64,000 nucleotides of DNA from Limenecus sp048360435 (GCA_048360435.1 DBGCOP010000022.1:31292-95291), one strand, 5' to 3'; shown: positions 25,403 to 34,230, counted from the stretch's first letter. The notes: generated from the letters alone by a model not told the origin. Numbers and translations are program-made.

Positions 25403-25463
25403 TTGACAAGGGAATATATAGTTTTTAAGATAGGTCTATGAATAAATTAGACCTATCTTTTTT
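25403..25463 (+). promoter_or_regulatory. acsD promoter overlapping a 12-bp palindrome and T tract
   Basis: TTGACA (25403-25408), 17-base spacer, TAAGAT (25426-25431). The expected start is at the ATG of acsD (25438), implying a leaderless transcript. AAGATAGGTCTA (25427-25438) is perfectly repeated inverted as TAGACCTATCTT (25448-25459), followed by six T. The element can thus be an operator over the -10 and start, a terminator for 25067, or an attenuator. Confidence 0.6.
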
Positions 25464-26307
25464 ATGCAATGAAAAAATCAGACAGACAAATTTTAGAGGG
25501 TTGAAAATCGGCGGTGCTGTTTCTTCTCCTTTTGCGGATGAAGATAATACGGGAGCAAACCTCAAAAAACCGCTTCTTGCTCTTGAGTTTTTATTTTCTT
25601 CAAAAGAGTTGAAACAATCTCTTGAAAAAGAGAACAGTGCTGACATTATTTCGATTAAGTTTGATATTTCGGAAGAAAATTCCGAGCAGCAGATAGAAAA
25701 GGCTAAAGATTTTTTGCTGTCAGAAAAAGAGTTTTTGTCAAAGAAACCGCTGATTCTAAGAGGGGCAAACAACAATGAAATTGACAGAAAATTGATACCT
25801 GTCTTGTGTGAATGTGCTCCTTCTGAAGCAATCATTGCTTTTGCGGATGAACAAACTTATGAGGATATTGTCCCCTATGTTGTAAAACATAATCACCTGC
25901 TTGTTTTGAGAACCCCTATTGATATAAACCTCGCAAAAGAGCTGAATATCCTTACAACAGACAGGGGCTTGAGCCCTGACAGGATTTTGATTGATCCTGA
26001 TATGGGAGGCCTGGGTTACGGACTTGATTACGGATACAGTATAATCGAAAGAATCAGACAGGCAGCGTTTGAAGGTGACAAAATGCTCAATATGCCGATT
26101 ATTGCTTTTATAGGAGAGGAATCATACAGAGCCAAAGAAGCAAAGTCTGACACTTTTTCGCCTGTGTGGGGCAAATTTGAAGAGCGTTCTGTTATGTGGG
26201 AAATTTCGGGTGCTTGTGCAATGATTAGCGCAGGTGCTGACATTGTTGTTTTGTGGAATCCCAAAAGTGTTGAAGTTTTGAAAAATATGTTTGAAGGGCA
26301 GGAATAA
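25438..26307 (+). CDS. acsD: CO dehydrogenase/acetyl-CoA synthase delta subunit (corrinoid protein small subunit)
   Basis: TIM-barrel subunit of the corrinoid/iron-sulfur protein that carries the methyl group in the Wood-Ljungdahl pathway. The 289-residue protein shows KIGGAVSSPF, then the strong family block DPDMGGLGYGLDYGYSIIER, IRQAAFEGDKMLNMPII, SYRAKEAK and ISAGADIVVLWNPKSVE. The N-terminus fits the family, so ATG 25438 is kept although it lies inside a hairpin and has only a poor ribosome site. It overlaps acsC by one base. No acetyl-CoA synthase, CO dehydrogenase or methyltransferase gene is in the window. Confidence 0.88.
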   Translation: MNKLDLSFLCNEKIRQTNFRGLKIGGAVSSPFADEDNTGANLKKPLLALEFLFSSKELKQSLEKENSADIISIKFDISEENSEQQIEKAKDFLLSEKEFLSKKPLILRGANNNEIDRKLIPVLCECAPSEAIIAFADEQTYEDIVPYVVKHNHLLVLRTPIDINLAKELNILTTDRGLSPDRILIDPDMGGLGYGLDYGYSIIERIRQAAFEGDKMLNMPIIAFIGEESYRAKEAKSDTFSPVWGKFEERSVMWEISGACAMISAGADIVVLWNPKSVEVLKNMFEGQE

Positions 26308-27512
26308 TGGAATTAACGGGTTTACAGATTTTTAAATTTCTTCCTGCCGCAAAAAAAGCAGAAGGAACAAACTGCAAACAGTGCGGATGTCCGACCTGTA
26401 TGGCATTTGCGCTTAAACTCGCCAAAAAACAGGCTGATATTGAAAAATGCCCTTATATTCCTGACGAACTCAAAGAAAAATTCTGTGAAGCATCAAAAAT
26501 TCAACAGCACGAAATTGATCTCGGCTTCGGGGTTAAAACAGGCGGAGAAACAGTTATGTTCCGCCATGACAAAACTTTTGTTAACAAGACGGTAATTGCG
26601 CTTGAACTTGATTGTGATGCAAAGGACTTCTTTGATAAATTAGAAAAAATAAAAAATTTTGAAATAGAACGAATCGGAGAAAAATTCAGGGTTGATGCGC
26701 TTTATTTGAAAGGCAAACCGTCAGAAAAACAGGAAAAAAATCTGGAAAGTCTCGAAATTCCTATTATTAAAGAGGATGACGAAAGACTGATTTGCGCTGA
26801 GAATTTTGAACAGCTTGAAGAGCTTTCTTTAAAATCTCCACAAAAAGAAAAGATTTTGAGCCTTGAGTTTGGTAAAAAAACAATCGCTCAGATTATGAAT
26901 GAGCTTACATTCATCAGGCGTGCAGCTATTTTAAAACGATACGAACCTTTTACATGGCCTGTTATGGTTAAACTGCCCGATTCTTTGAATGTTTTTGAAA
27001 CCTGTGCAGCTGCTTCATTTTTGATTTGCAGGTATGCGAATATAATTGTTTTGAAAGAGTTTAATGAAGCACTTTTGGCTACAATTTTTACACTGCGCCA
27101 GAATATTTATACAAACCCTCAAAAACCTTTGCAGGTGGAGGCTAAAGTTTATGAATTCAACGAACCGTCGAAAGATTCTCCCGTGTTTTTGACGACCAAC
27201 TTTGCGTTGACGTATTTTGCGGTTGCCGGCGAGCTTGAATCTCTTCCTTTCGGCTCATATCTCGTTGTGACACCTGCTGACGGAATGAGTGTTTTGACAG
27301 CGTGGTCGGCTGACAAGTTTACGTCTGATATGGTCGCAAAATCCGTTAAGAATTTCGACCTTATGAATAAAGTTGATACAAGAGCAATCATAATCCCCGG
27401 TCTGTTGTCTCACATGAAAGACGAGCTTCAAGAAGCTATGCCCGAGTGGGAAATTGTTGTCGGAACCGTTGAAGCGTGCCAGATTCCCGAGTTTATTAAA
27501 AACAGGAAATAA
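26307..27512 (+). CDS. acsC: CO dehydrogenase/acetyl-CoA synthase gamma subunit (corrinoid iron-sulfur protein large subunit)
   Basis: Partner of AcsD. The 401-residue protein starts with the [4Fe-4S] signature C23, C26, C31 and C48 (NCKQCGCPTC...EKCPY) that serves reductive activation of the corrinoid. The middle is TIM-barrel-like (AQIMNELTFIRRAAILKRYEPFTWPVM). The C-terminal corrinoid-binding region includes LTTNFALTYFAVAGELES and VVTPADGMSVLTAWSADKF. It is about 45 residues shorter than the classic acetogen protein as I remember it. Translationally coupled to acsD. The pathway role in this organism is open because the rest of the complex is not here. Confidence 0.88.
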   Translation: MELTGLQIFKFLPAAKKAEGTNCKQCGCPTCMAFALKLAKKQADIEKCPYIPDELKEKFCEASKIQQHEIDLGFGVKTGGETVMFRHDKTFVNKTVIALELDCDAKDFFDKLEKIKNFEIERIGEKFRVDALYLKGKPSEKQEKNLESLEIPIIKEDDERLICAENFEQLEELSLKSPQKEKILSLEFGKKTIAQIMNELTFIRRAAILKRYEPFTWPVMVKLPDSLNVFETCAAASFLICRYANIIVLKEFNEALLATIFTLRQNIYTNPQKPLQVEAKVYEFNEPSKDSPVFLTTNFALTYFAVAGELESLPFGSYLVVTPADGMSVLTAWSADKFTSDMVAKSVKNFDLMNKVDTRAIIIPGLLSHMKDELQEAMPEWEIVVGTVEACQIPEFIKNRK

Positions 27513-27520
27513 AAATTGTT

Positions 27521-28375
27521 TTATGCACTTTCTTTTTCCGTAAGTTTTCTGTAAGCCTGAGAGTTGATTTCACCTCCGACAAGGATGATAAGCGAGGTGT
27601 AATAAAGCCATACCATAAGCATTACGAAAGCACCGATTGAACCGTAAACACGGTTGTAGGTGTGAAGGTTGTTGATGTAGATAGAAAAACACCACGAGCC
27701 GAACATCCAGCAGAAACAGAAAAACAACGTTCCGGGCAGTGCAGCTTTGCTTTTTATTCTGTCAGGACCTTCTGATGCCGGAAGAAGATAATAGTTCAAA
27801 TATGCCATTACATAAAGTGCAATAAATGAAACGAACCACCTGCTTATCAAAAGTGCGTTGATGAACAGAGAAGAAAGGTTTACAAAGTTCAGCACAACCT
27901 GAAGGATGATTTTTCCAAAGATAATCAGGTTGATTGTGATGAACATAACAAATATGTTCACAAAAACCATAAGAATCGAGATAGTTCTTGTCGTGATGAG
28001 ATTTCTGTGCTCGTCTATTCCGAGAGCTCTGTTCATCCCTTTTATGATTACAAAAATTGCGTTTGAAGATAAAAATACGGTTACAATAAAACCGAAAATG
28101 GCTACGATTCCTCCGTGTTGAAATATCATAACTTCGTTTAAAACTTCTTTTATAAGGTTTACGGAGTCAGTTGGGGCAACGGTTTCAAGAAAATGTATAA
28201 TCGGCATAAAAAGAGATTTTTTGCCGAGAAGAGTAAAAAATGACATCATAAACAGCATAAACGGAAAAATTCCGATAGCAAACCAGAATCCCATTTCTGC
28301 GGCCATTCCGAGGAAATCGTCAATGATGATTCTGTTAATAAGATTGCAAAAATATCTTTTTATTCCGTCTAACAT
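27521..28375 (-). CDS. YihY/virulence factor BrkB family membrane protein
   Basis: A 284-residue integral membrane protein with about six helices. Family features are the N-terminal EMGFWFAIGIFPFMLFMMSFF, the mid-protein FIVTVFLSSNAIFVIIKGMNRAL, LPGTLFFCFCWM and the C-terminal YGSIGAFVMLMVWLYYTSLIILVGGEIN. These proteins were once called ribonuclease BN, but the role is unsettled and probably in transport. Its start overlaps the end of the DHH gene by seven bases, making a two-gene operon. Confidence 0.9.
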   Translation of the reverse strand: MLDGIKRYFCNLINRIIIDDFLGMAAEMGFWFAIGIFPFMLFMMSFFTLLGKKSLFMPIIHFLETVAPTDSVNLIKEVLNEVMIFQHGGIVAIFGFIVTVFLSSNAIFVIIKGMNRALGIDEHRNLITTRTISILMVFVNIFVMFITINLIIFGKIILQVVLNFVNLSSLFINALLISRWFVSFIALYVMAYLNYYLLPASEGPDRIKSKAALPGTLFFCFCWMFGSWCFSIYINNLHTYNRVYGSIGAFVMLMVWLYYTSLIILVGGEINSQAYRKLTEKESA

Positions 28376-29334
28376 AAATGTTTTTTTATCTCTTCAATCA
28401 TCTTGTCACAGGCAATGTTTAAAGGCTTTCGGATTGTACATCCTGCTGCGAATGTGTGCCCGCCGCCGCCAAAAGCCGAAGCCACAAGGCTGACATCTGT
28501 GTTCTTGCTTCTCAGGCTGGCTTTTGTTGTGTTTTCATCCACTTCTTTTAAGACAAACGAAACCTCTGTTGTGTTGATTTGTCTGAGTGCTTCGACAATT
28601 CCTTCAGTGTGGTCGTTTTGTGCGTTAAATTTTTCCAAATCTTTGTTTGTAATCAATACATAGGCTATTTTGTTGTCTTCAATAAATTTTGCGTTTATAA
28701 GACTGTTTGCCTGTAAAAGCACCATTGGTTTCGGCTTTGATTCATAACAGTATCTTGAAATCAAAGCGGGCTCTGCGCCGTATTCTATCAATTTTGCTGC
28801 TTTTTGAAGTGTAACAGCTGTTGTGTTTTCAAATCTGAATCCGCCCGTGTCCGTAAGAATTGATGTGTAAAGAGCTTCTGCTGTGAGTTTGTCGATTTTT
28901 AAGTTCAGACTTTGTGAAATGTCAAACAAAACCTCGCCTGCACAAGCTGCATCCGCTCTGACAAAATTTATATCGGCATAGTTGTTGTTTGTTTTGTGAT
29001 GGTCTATGTTCATTGTGACTTTTGCGTTTTCAAAAAGAACCAGTGCATCTGTCATTCTGTCTTTTGCTGCAATATCTACTGCAATTGCAAGGTCATAAAT
29101 TTTTGTTGTGTCAAGCTCCTGTGCTGATTTTATCTGTTGAGTACACGGCAAAAACTTGTATATGTCGGGAATTTTGCCGGAAGTTACCATAACTGAATCT
29201 TTGTTGAAATTATTTTTTAAAATCAGATGAAGTGCGCTCATTGTTCCCAGCGTGTCTCCGTCAGGATTTACGTGAGAAAAAATAATTATACTTCCAGCTT
29301 TTTCTATCGTGTCTTTAAATGATTTGTATCCCAT
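28369..29334 (-). CDS. DHH-family phosphoesterase (NrnA-like oligoribonuclease/pAp phosphatase)
   Basis: A 321-residue manganese phosphoesterase that degrades nanoRNA and 3'-phosphoadenosine 5'-phosphate in related bacteria. It shows IIFSHVNPDGDTLGTMSAL (DxD motif), AVDIAAKDRM, NIDHHKTNNNYADIN (the DHH triad), LTDTGGFRFENT and the DHHA1 C-terminal glycine-rich motif SAFGGGGHTFAAGC. It is transcribed ahead of the YihY gene with overlap. ATG 29334 lies close to the divergent exchanger gene at 29384. Confidence 0.93.
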   Translation of the reverse strand: MGYKSFKDTIEKAGSIIIFSHVNPDGDTLGTMSALHLILKNNFNKDSVMVTSGKIPDIYKFLPCTQQIKSAQELDTTKIYDLAIAVDIAAKDRMTDALVLFENAKVTMNIDHHKTNNNYADINFVRADAACAGEVLFDISQSLNLKIDKLTAEALYTSILTDTGGFRFENTTAVTLQKAAKLIEYGAEPALISRYCYESKPKPMVLLQANSLINAKFIEDNKIAYVLITNKDLEKFNAQNDHTEGIVEALRQINTTEVSFVLKEVDENTTKASLRSKNTDVSLVASAFGGGGHTFAAGCTIRKPLNIACDKMIEEIKKHLC

Positions 29335-29383
29335 AAGATTATTATAGTATAAAATAATCTAAAACACATTTGTAAAGAAAAAG

Positions 29384-30421
29384 GTGAATATGGAAGCTAT
29401 TTTACACGGAGTTTTGACACTCTTGAATTTGTGCCTGATAGTCGGATGCTGCGTAGTTTTTACGAATGCGGTGGAACATCTGGGCAAACTTTATAACCTT
29501 AATGAGGGTGCGGTTGGCAGTATCCTTGCGGCAGTGGGAACGGCTTTGCCTGAGACAATAGTGCCTCTTGTGGCAATTCTCGGGGCGTATTTGACTCATG
29601 CTGACGTGCATGCAGGCAAGGAAATCGGAATCGGTGCAATTCTGGGCGCACCGTTTTTGCTCTCGACACTGGCAATGTTTGTGACAGGTGTTGCTGTGTT
29701 GATTTTCTGGAAGATGAAAAAAAGAGAACATAAAATGAATGCGAATTATGTTGTTATGTTCCGTGACTTGAAATTTTTCTTCTTTAGCTACACTCTTGCG
29801 ATTGCGGCAGGGTTTATTCATATTCCTTTCTTGAAATATATCTGTGCGGCAGGTCTTGTTGTATATTACGGAGTTTATGTTTTTAGAACTTTGAACTGTT
29901 CTCATTCTCAATGCGGCGAGGGGACTGAAGTGGATGAGCTTTTGTTTGAGAGGATTTTCAAAAAGTATAACAAACCACTTGTGTGGCTTCAGGTTTTTGT
30001 TTCAATAGCCGCTTTAATCGGATTTGCACATATGTTTGTGGGACAAATTCAGTTCTTTGCAAAGCTTTTCAGTTTGAATCCTCTTGTTTTAAGCCTGATT
30101 CTGGCACCGATTGCAACGGAACTGCCTGAAAAGTTCAACAGCGTGCTGTGGGTCAGCCAGAGCAAAGATACACTGGCTCTTGGAAATATCACGGGTGCAA
30201 TGGTTTTTCAAAGCTGTATTCCGACGGCTATCGGAATTCTTTTGACCCCATGGGTTTTTGGAATGGAGTCTTTAATCAATATAGTACTTGTCTATTTGTC
30301 CACACTGATATTGTTTATTAATTTATATAGAGACAAGGCTTTCAGCCCTCATATACTGATAACTTGCGGAGTTTTTTATCTGGCGTATATTGTTTATGTG
30401 TTTACAACCGTGATAAAGTAA
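29384..30421 (+). CDS. Sodium/calcium exchanger family membrane protein
   Basis: A 345-residue protein of the cation/Ca2+ antiporter superfamily with about ten helices in two inverted halves. The alpha-repeat signatures are AAVGTALPETIVPLVAI in the first half and LAPIATELPEKFNSVLWV in the second, each with the conserved acidic residue after a G/A-T-x-LPE turn. A short acidic/Cys loop (SHSQCGEGTEVDE) separates the halves. The transported ion cannot be told. A ribosome site (aaaaagg) and its own promoter region lie between it and the divergent DHH gene; a strong terminator follows. Confidence 0.9.
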   Translation: MNMEAILHGVLTLLNLCLIVGCCVVFTNAVEHLGKLYNLNEGAVGSILAAVGTALPETIVPLVAILGAYLTHADVHAGKEIGIGAILGAPFLLSTLAMFVTGVAVLIFWKMKKREHKMNANYVVMFRDLKFFFFSYTLAIAAGFIHIPFLKYICAAGLVVYYGVYVFRTLNCSHSQCGEGTEVDELLFERIFKKYNKPLVWLQVFVSIAALIGFAHMFVGQIQFFAKLFSLNPLVLSLILAPIATELPEKFNSVLWVSQSKDTLALGNITGAMVFQSCIPTAIGILLTPWVFGMESLINIVLVYLSTLILFINLYRDKAFSPHILITCGVFYLAYIVYVFTTVIK

Positions 30422-30446
30422 ACAGATTTCATACTTAATCTTTTAT

Positions 30447-30470
30447 GCCCTTCTTTTGGAAGGGCTTTTT
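30447..30470 (+). terminator. Terminator after the exchanger gene
   Basis: GCCCTTC pairs with GAAGGGC around five bases and is followed by TTTTT. Confidence 0.9.
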
Positions 30471-30541
30471 ATTTGTAAAGAAATGTAACAGTATATACTC
30501 ATGTCTGCAATTTTGGATTTTGTATATACTTTATATATATG

Positions 30542-30696
30542 TAAGACAAATGAAACAAAATCAAACAAACATTAAATAAACACAATAAACAAAAAATAAG
30601 ATGAGACTTTCACACTAAACACTAACCTACCTAACTTCCTAACCTTCCCTTCCTATTAAAAGTATTGCTCTAATTCAAAATTAGAGCTTTTTTTTT
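30542..30696 (+). ncRNA. Putative CU-rich small RNA
   Basis: A promoter-like ATACTTTATATATATG (about 30525-30541) precedes a nearly G-free, A/C-rich stretch. Next come a pyrimidine block with TTCC and CCTTCCC repeats (30630-30655) and a perfect terminator (GCTCTAATT/AATTAGAGC plus nine T, 30667-30696). There is no reading frame. A similar arrangement with the same ACTTTATATA motif lies on the minus strand at 63097-63262. The CU-rich block could pair with Shine-Dalgarno sequences; this is inference. Confidence 0.5.
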
Positions 30697-30948
30697 GACA
30701 AAATGAACAGGCGCAGCAAAGCGAGCCTAGTGAACTTGTCTCCGAAGCGAAGCGTAGGTGCTTCTTTTTCGGCTGAGCTTATGCGAAGCCTGAAAATTTG
30801 CCGAACTGCAAATAATTCAAAGTTAAAACATCGTCACTCATTTCTTGTAAAATCTTCTTAATATACCCTTGGCGGAGGAGCAACAAAATTCATTCAGTGG
30901 TTTATTATAAAATGCCGGCAGACAGAAATTGAAAATTTAAAATTCAAA

Positions 30949-31899
30949 ATGAAATTAAATTTAAATACAGCAGTAAAATTTATAACAGACCCGAAAACTG
31001 CGGGTGTGGCTGCTTTTCTTGGAATAGGCTCGTATAAAGCCATAAAAGATTATAGAAAAGCGCAGCCGCATGAAAAGAAAAAGGTTCTGGCGTATGATGC
31101 TGCTGTCATAGGGGGAACAACGCTTGCTTATGTGGCGATGAGACCATTGTCTAATCGGATATGCAAAACAAAAGTTGTTGATACGGGAGCGAAACTCTTG
31201 TCAAAGATGGTTCATGGCTTCAAAATGGCAGCTTTGTCTAAAAATAGTATGAAACCTTCTGTAAAAATGCAAAAAACTCTTGAAGAAACAAAAAAAGCTC
31301 TCATTGCTTCGCTTAAAACGGCAGAGGAGATTACAAAGGACTGTATAAGCGGATGTTTGAATACATTTGCAGGATTTGTGGGGGCAATATATTCTGCTGC
31401 TGTGATGAAAAAGTTTGTTCTCTCAAAACCTTATTTCAACCCTCCAAAGTCGAAGAATTCAGACAATGATAACGAAAACGGGACAAAGACTCAGGGATAT
31501 TTTCAGAATTCTGTTGTTTTTAAAAACTTCGACTTGAGTTCTGATACAGTAAAAACCGTGAAACACCTGACTACTACTGTTCTGGGAATGCCTGAGATGA
31601 GAGTCTTTGATGTTCCTATGATGGCAATTTCAGGGTTTGCTGTCGCTGATACAAAGGGCTATCACAACAAATTCAAAAAAACTACTTATACTTTGATAGC
31701 TTATACATTGATTCCGACATTCTTTTATTCTCTGGTTTCGTCGTTTGTTAAAAATGCAAAGGGGATTTATAAATATCCGCTTTTGTTTGCTTCTCTTGTG
31801 GGCGGCGGATATGCAGGCAAGGCTGTCGGGGATAGTGTTAAGGATAAAATAGATAAAAAAATTGATAAAATAGATATGAAATATATCGCGATAAAATAG
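30949..31899 (+). CDS. Orphan multi-pass membrane protein
   Basis: A 316-residue protein that I do not recognise. Hydrophobic segments are at about 15-28, 46-62, 130-150, 205-222, 228-250 and 258-277, with basic loops between and an Asn/Asp/Lys-rich loop at 160-180. The C-terminus is a Lys/Asp heptad-like tail (DKIDKKIDKIDMKY). No ribosome site is evident before ATG 30949. The Ala/Gly/Lys composition resembles other orphan proteins here (6455-6928, 51071-52378). Function unknown. Confidence 0.65.
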   Translation: MKLNLNTAVKFITDPKTAGVAAFLGIGSYKAIKDYRKAQPHEKKKVLAYDAAVIGGTTLAYVAMRPLSNRICKTKVVDTGAKLLSKMVHGFKMAALSKNSMKPSVKMQKTLEETKKALIASLKTAEEITKDCISGCLNTFAGFVGAIYSAAVMKKFVLSKPYFNPPKSKNSDNDNENGTKTQGYFQNSVVFKNFDLSSDTVKTVKHLTTTVLGMPEMRVFDVPMMAISGFAVADTKGYHNKFKKTTYTLIAYTLIPTFFYSLVSSFVKNAKGIYKYPLLFASLVGGGYAGKAVGDSVKDKIDKKIDKIDMKYIAIK

Positions 31900-31992
31900 C
31901 TTTAAACGAGTTTTGTAAAATTATATTAAAAAATTGGCATGGTCTCTTCTTCTGTTATACTAAGAATGTTGGGAGGAGAACCCGAAGGTGAA

Positions 31993-32319
31993 ATGAATTC
32001 GGGTGTCATATTAATGCAAAAAATATATATTAATAAAATTTTGAATAAAAATAATTTTGAACTTGAATTTTTATGTGACTCTGAAAACGAGCTGGAACTT
32101 GATTTTTCTAATGTTACAGAGATTAGACTCGAGGATATTGAAAAACTTCTTGATATTCAAAAGGCTGCTGTGTTTAACGAGGTTAAAATCAGAGTGGAAA
32201 ATATGCAGCCGAACATTTCAAGAATTTTTGAACAGACAGGTCTTTATAAAATGCTGAATACTTTCGGCAATCCGCCTAAAGTAAAAATTCATAAAAGACT
32301 CGGGCTGCTTTTGGATTAG
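31993..32319 (+). CDS. STAS-like small protein
   Basis: About 108 residues. The body, NELELDFSNVTEIRLEDIEK, then LLDIQKAAVFNEVKIRVENM and FEQTGLYKML, resembles the beta-alpha arrangement of anti-sigma-factor antagonist (STAS) domains, though the usual phosphorylatable Ser is not apparent. The start is uncertain: ATG 31993 and ATG 32014 are both possible, and a hairpin ACCCGAA/TTCGGGT spans 31993. A gggaggag lies at 31971. It precedes rsmI by 29 bases and may be co-transcribed with it. Confidence 0.5.
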   Translation: MNSGVILMQKIYINKILNKNNFELEFLCDSENELELDFSNVTEIRLEDIEKLLDIQKAAVFNEVKIRVENMQPNISRIFEQTGLYKMLNTFGNPPKVKIHKRLGLLLD

Positions 32320-32335
32320 CCGGATTAGCCGGATT
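32313..32335 (+). repeat. Short tandem repeat at a gene end
   Basis: Two complete and one partial copy of the nine-base unit GGATTAGCC, spanning the stop codon of the STAS-like gene just before rsmI. Confidence 0.7.
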
Positions 32336-32348
32336 GGACGGGTGACTT

Positions 32349-33167
32349 ATGAACGAACCGGGGTTATATATTGTTGCGACACCCATAGGTAACAAGGGTG
32401 ATTTTTCACAAAGAGCGGTTGAAACTTTGAAGCAGGCGGACGTGATTGCGTGCGAAGATTGTCGAACGAGTGCAAATCTGCTCGATTCTTTTGACATCGC
32501 AAACAAACTTGTGTCTTATCATAAATTCAATGAAAAACAGCGTACGGCAGAGTTTTTGAGAATGATTGAGGAAGGCAGGAAAATTGCTCTGATTTCAGAT
32601 GCCGGAACCCCTTGTATTTCTGACCCCGGCAGAGTGCTTGTTGAAGAGCTTTTTAAACACGGGGTGAAGATTACTTCGATTCCCGGTGCAAGTGCTGTTG
32701 TAACGTTTTTGTCAATGATACCGAGACATACGGAAGAATTTGCTTTTGGCGGTTTTTTGCCGAGAACTTCGCTTGCTCAAAAACAGGTTTTTGAAAGGTT
32801 TAAAAATCTTGATACTGTCTTTTACGAATCAGCCAACAGATTGCTTGAAACCCTTGAGAATATTAAAGAATTCAGAGGTGAGGAAGCGGTTGTTGCTGTG
32901 GGCAGAGAGCTCACAAAGTTGTTTGAAGAGGTGAAATACGGAAGCGTAAGCGAGATAATTGAGTATTACAAAGAAAATGTATTAAAAGGCGAGATTGTCT
33001 TTGTTTTGTATGCGCAGCCCCAAGAAGCGCAAAACGAGGCAGAGCTGACAGAAAAAATCAGAGAACTAAAGGCTCTCAATTTCTCTGATAAGGATATTTC
33101 CCGTATACTTTCTTCGCTTTTTAAGATTAATAAGAACAAGGTTTATAAACTGTCTTTAAACTTATAA
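32349..33167 (+). CDS. rsmI: 16S rRNA (cytidine-1402 2'-O)-methyltransferase
   Basis: SAM-dependent methyltransferase of the 16S rRNA decoding centre. The 272-residue protein matches the family from end to end: LYIVATPIGNKGDFSQRAVE, VIACEDCRTSANLL, YHKFNEKQR, ALISDAGTPCISDPGRVLV, SIPGASAVVTFLS, FGGFLPR, VFYESANRLLETL and VVAVGRELTKLFEE. The ATG is followed directly by the conserved PGLYIVATPIGN region, fixing the start. Confidence 0.97.
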   Translation: MNEPGLYIVATPIGNKGDFSQRAVETLKQADVIACEDCRTSANLLDSFDIANKLVSYHKFNEKQRTAEFLRMIEEGRKIALISDAGTPCISDPGRVLVEELFKHGVKITSIPGASAVVTFLSMIPRHTEEFAFGGFLPRTSLAQKQVFERFKNLDTVFYESANRLLETLENIKEFRGEEAVVAVGRELTKLFEEVKYGSVSEIIEYYKENVLKGEIVFVLYAQPQEAQNEAELTEKIRELKALNFSDKDISRILSSLFKINKNKVYKLSLNL

Positions 33168-33207
33168 GTTAATAGCAAAAAATTTTTTTTACAAACTTAA
33201 TGCTGAT

Positions 33208-34032
33208 ATGAAAATAAATGAAAACAATTACTCATATCATATTCAAAACCATTCGGCACACAGCTCTTTCGGCTCAGCAAAAGATATTACACTTGAATAT
33301 ATCCTTAAAAACAGAGAAAGACTCCTGCCTGAGCGAATCAGAAGAAAAGCCTCAATTTGGGTATCTAAAAAAAATAAAATAAAAAATATGCCTACTCTTA
33401 AAGAATTGCACGAATCGACTTATGCACCTTTGCTTTCGTGTAAAACTCTGGGTGAAGCGCAGAACAGATTCCCCGAATTTAAAGAAGTATTGCAGGCGAA
33501 TGTTGTAATTTCAAAAGGTTCTAAAAACACAAGAAAAATTGAAGAGCACGTGCAGCTTAAGGATTTGTCACTTTATGTGCTTAAAGAACGGTGGGGCAAA
33601 ATGAGGACATTGAATGACATTGCTCTTGAACTCGGGTTGAAGGACAGAAGTGCTCTGGGTTGGGTTTTGGATAAAATACGAATGCCTGATTTGGGCAAAA
33701 ACTATCAGATGCTTTTGAAAGCTTCGGATGAAGAAGGCAACAGAGTTATTTCTTCAAAAGTGAAGGCTTATAATTCAGCGCACAGAGATGCAGTGATTGC
33801 CCACAACAGGGCTGTTTCATCAATGCAGTCAGTCAGGAAACTCAACGGACTTATTGCACAGGAAGCCTGGAAAAGATTGCCCCACGTGCAAGAGGCACTT
33901 CGTGAGTTTTCAAAAACGACAAACTCTCAAGACAGGTTTGCTGCTTTCTGGTCTAAATATCCTCAGTTTGCCAAAGAATTCGGCGCAATGAAAAGAACTG
34001 TTGCTCTTGAAATGAAAGCTATTGAAAAATAA
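33208..34032 (+). CDS. Orphan protein with HTH-like segment
   Basis: A 274-residue basic protein. The N-terminal 20 residues are polar and followed by HSSFGSAKD, a short motif style shared by other orphan proteins here. Residues about 133-152 (RTLNDIALELGLKDRSALGW) look like a helix-turn-helix, and the surrounding sequence is helical and rich in Lys/Arg. The C-terminal third is a long helix-rich region. It may bind nucleic acid, but no family is recognised. No clear ribosome site precedes ATG 33208. Confidence 0.6.
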   Translation: MKINENNYSYHIQNHSAHSSFGSAKDITLEYILKNRERLLPERIRRKASIWVSKKNKIKNMPTLKELHESTYAPLLSCKTLGEAQNRFPEFKEVLQANVVISKGSKNTRKIEEHVQLKDLSLYVLKERWGKMRTLNDIALELGLKDRSALGWVLDKIRMPDLGKNYQMLLKASDEEGNRVISSKVKAYNSAHRDAVIAHNRAVSSMQSVRKLNGLIAQEAWKRLPHVQEALREFSKTTNSQDRFAAFWSKYPQFAKEFGAMKRTVALEMKAIEK

Positions 34033-34230
34033 TTGATTACAGGCAATTTTTTTAGACAACTTGTTTTTATATAAATGTGAAGTTAAGGAAATTCTATATT
34101 GTTATGTAAAGTAATTATAAACTTTAGCCATTGTGATATAGAAAATATAACTTTTTGATGTATAATGTCTTATACAGTTGTCAAAAGTTGTAACAAACAG
34201 TGAATGTGAAGAATCATCAAAGGAGAAAAA

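Larger units (their letters stand above)
30422..30948. other. Long intergenic region with ncRNA candidate
   Basis: A 527-base region with no protein gene. It contains the exchanger terminator, a probable ncRNA (30542-30696), and a GC-richer segment at 30708-30800 with short GAAGC/GCTTC inverted repeats. One of these is a weak terminator-like hairpin ending in five T near 30770. Confidence 0.7.
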
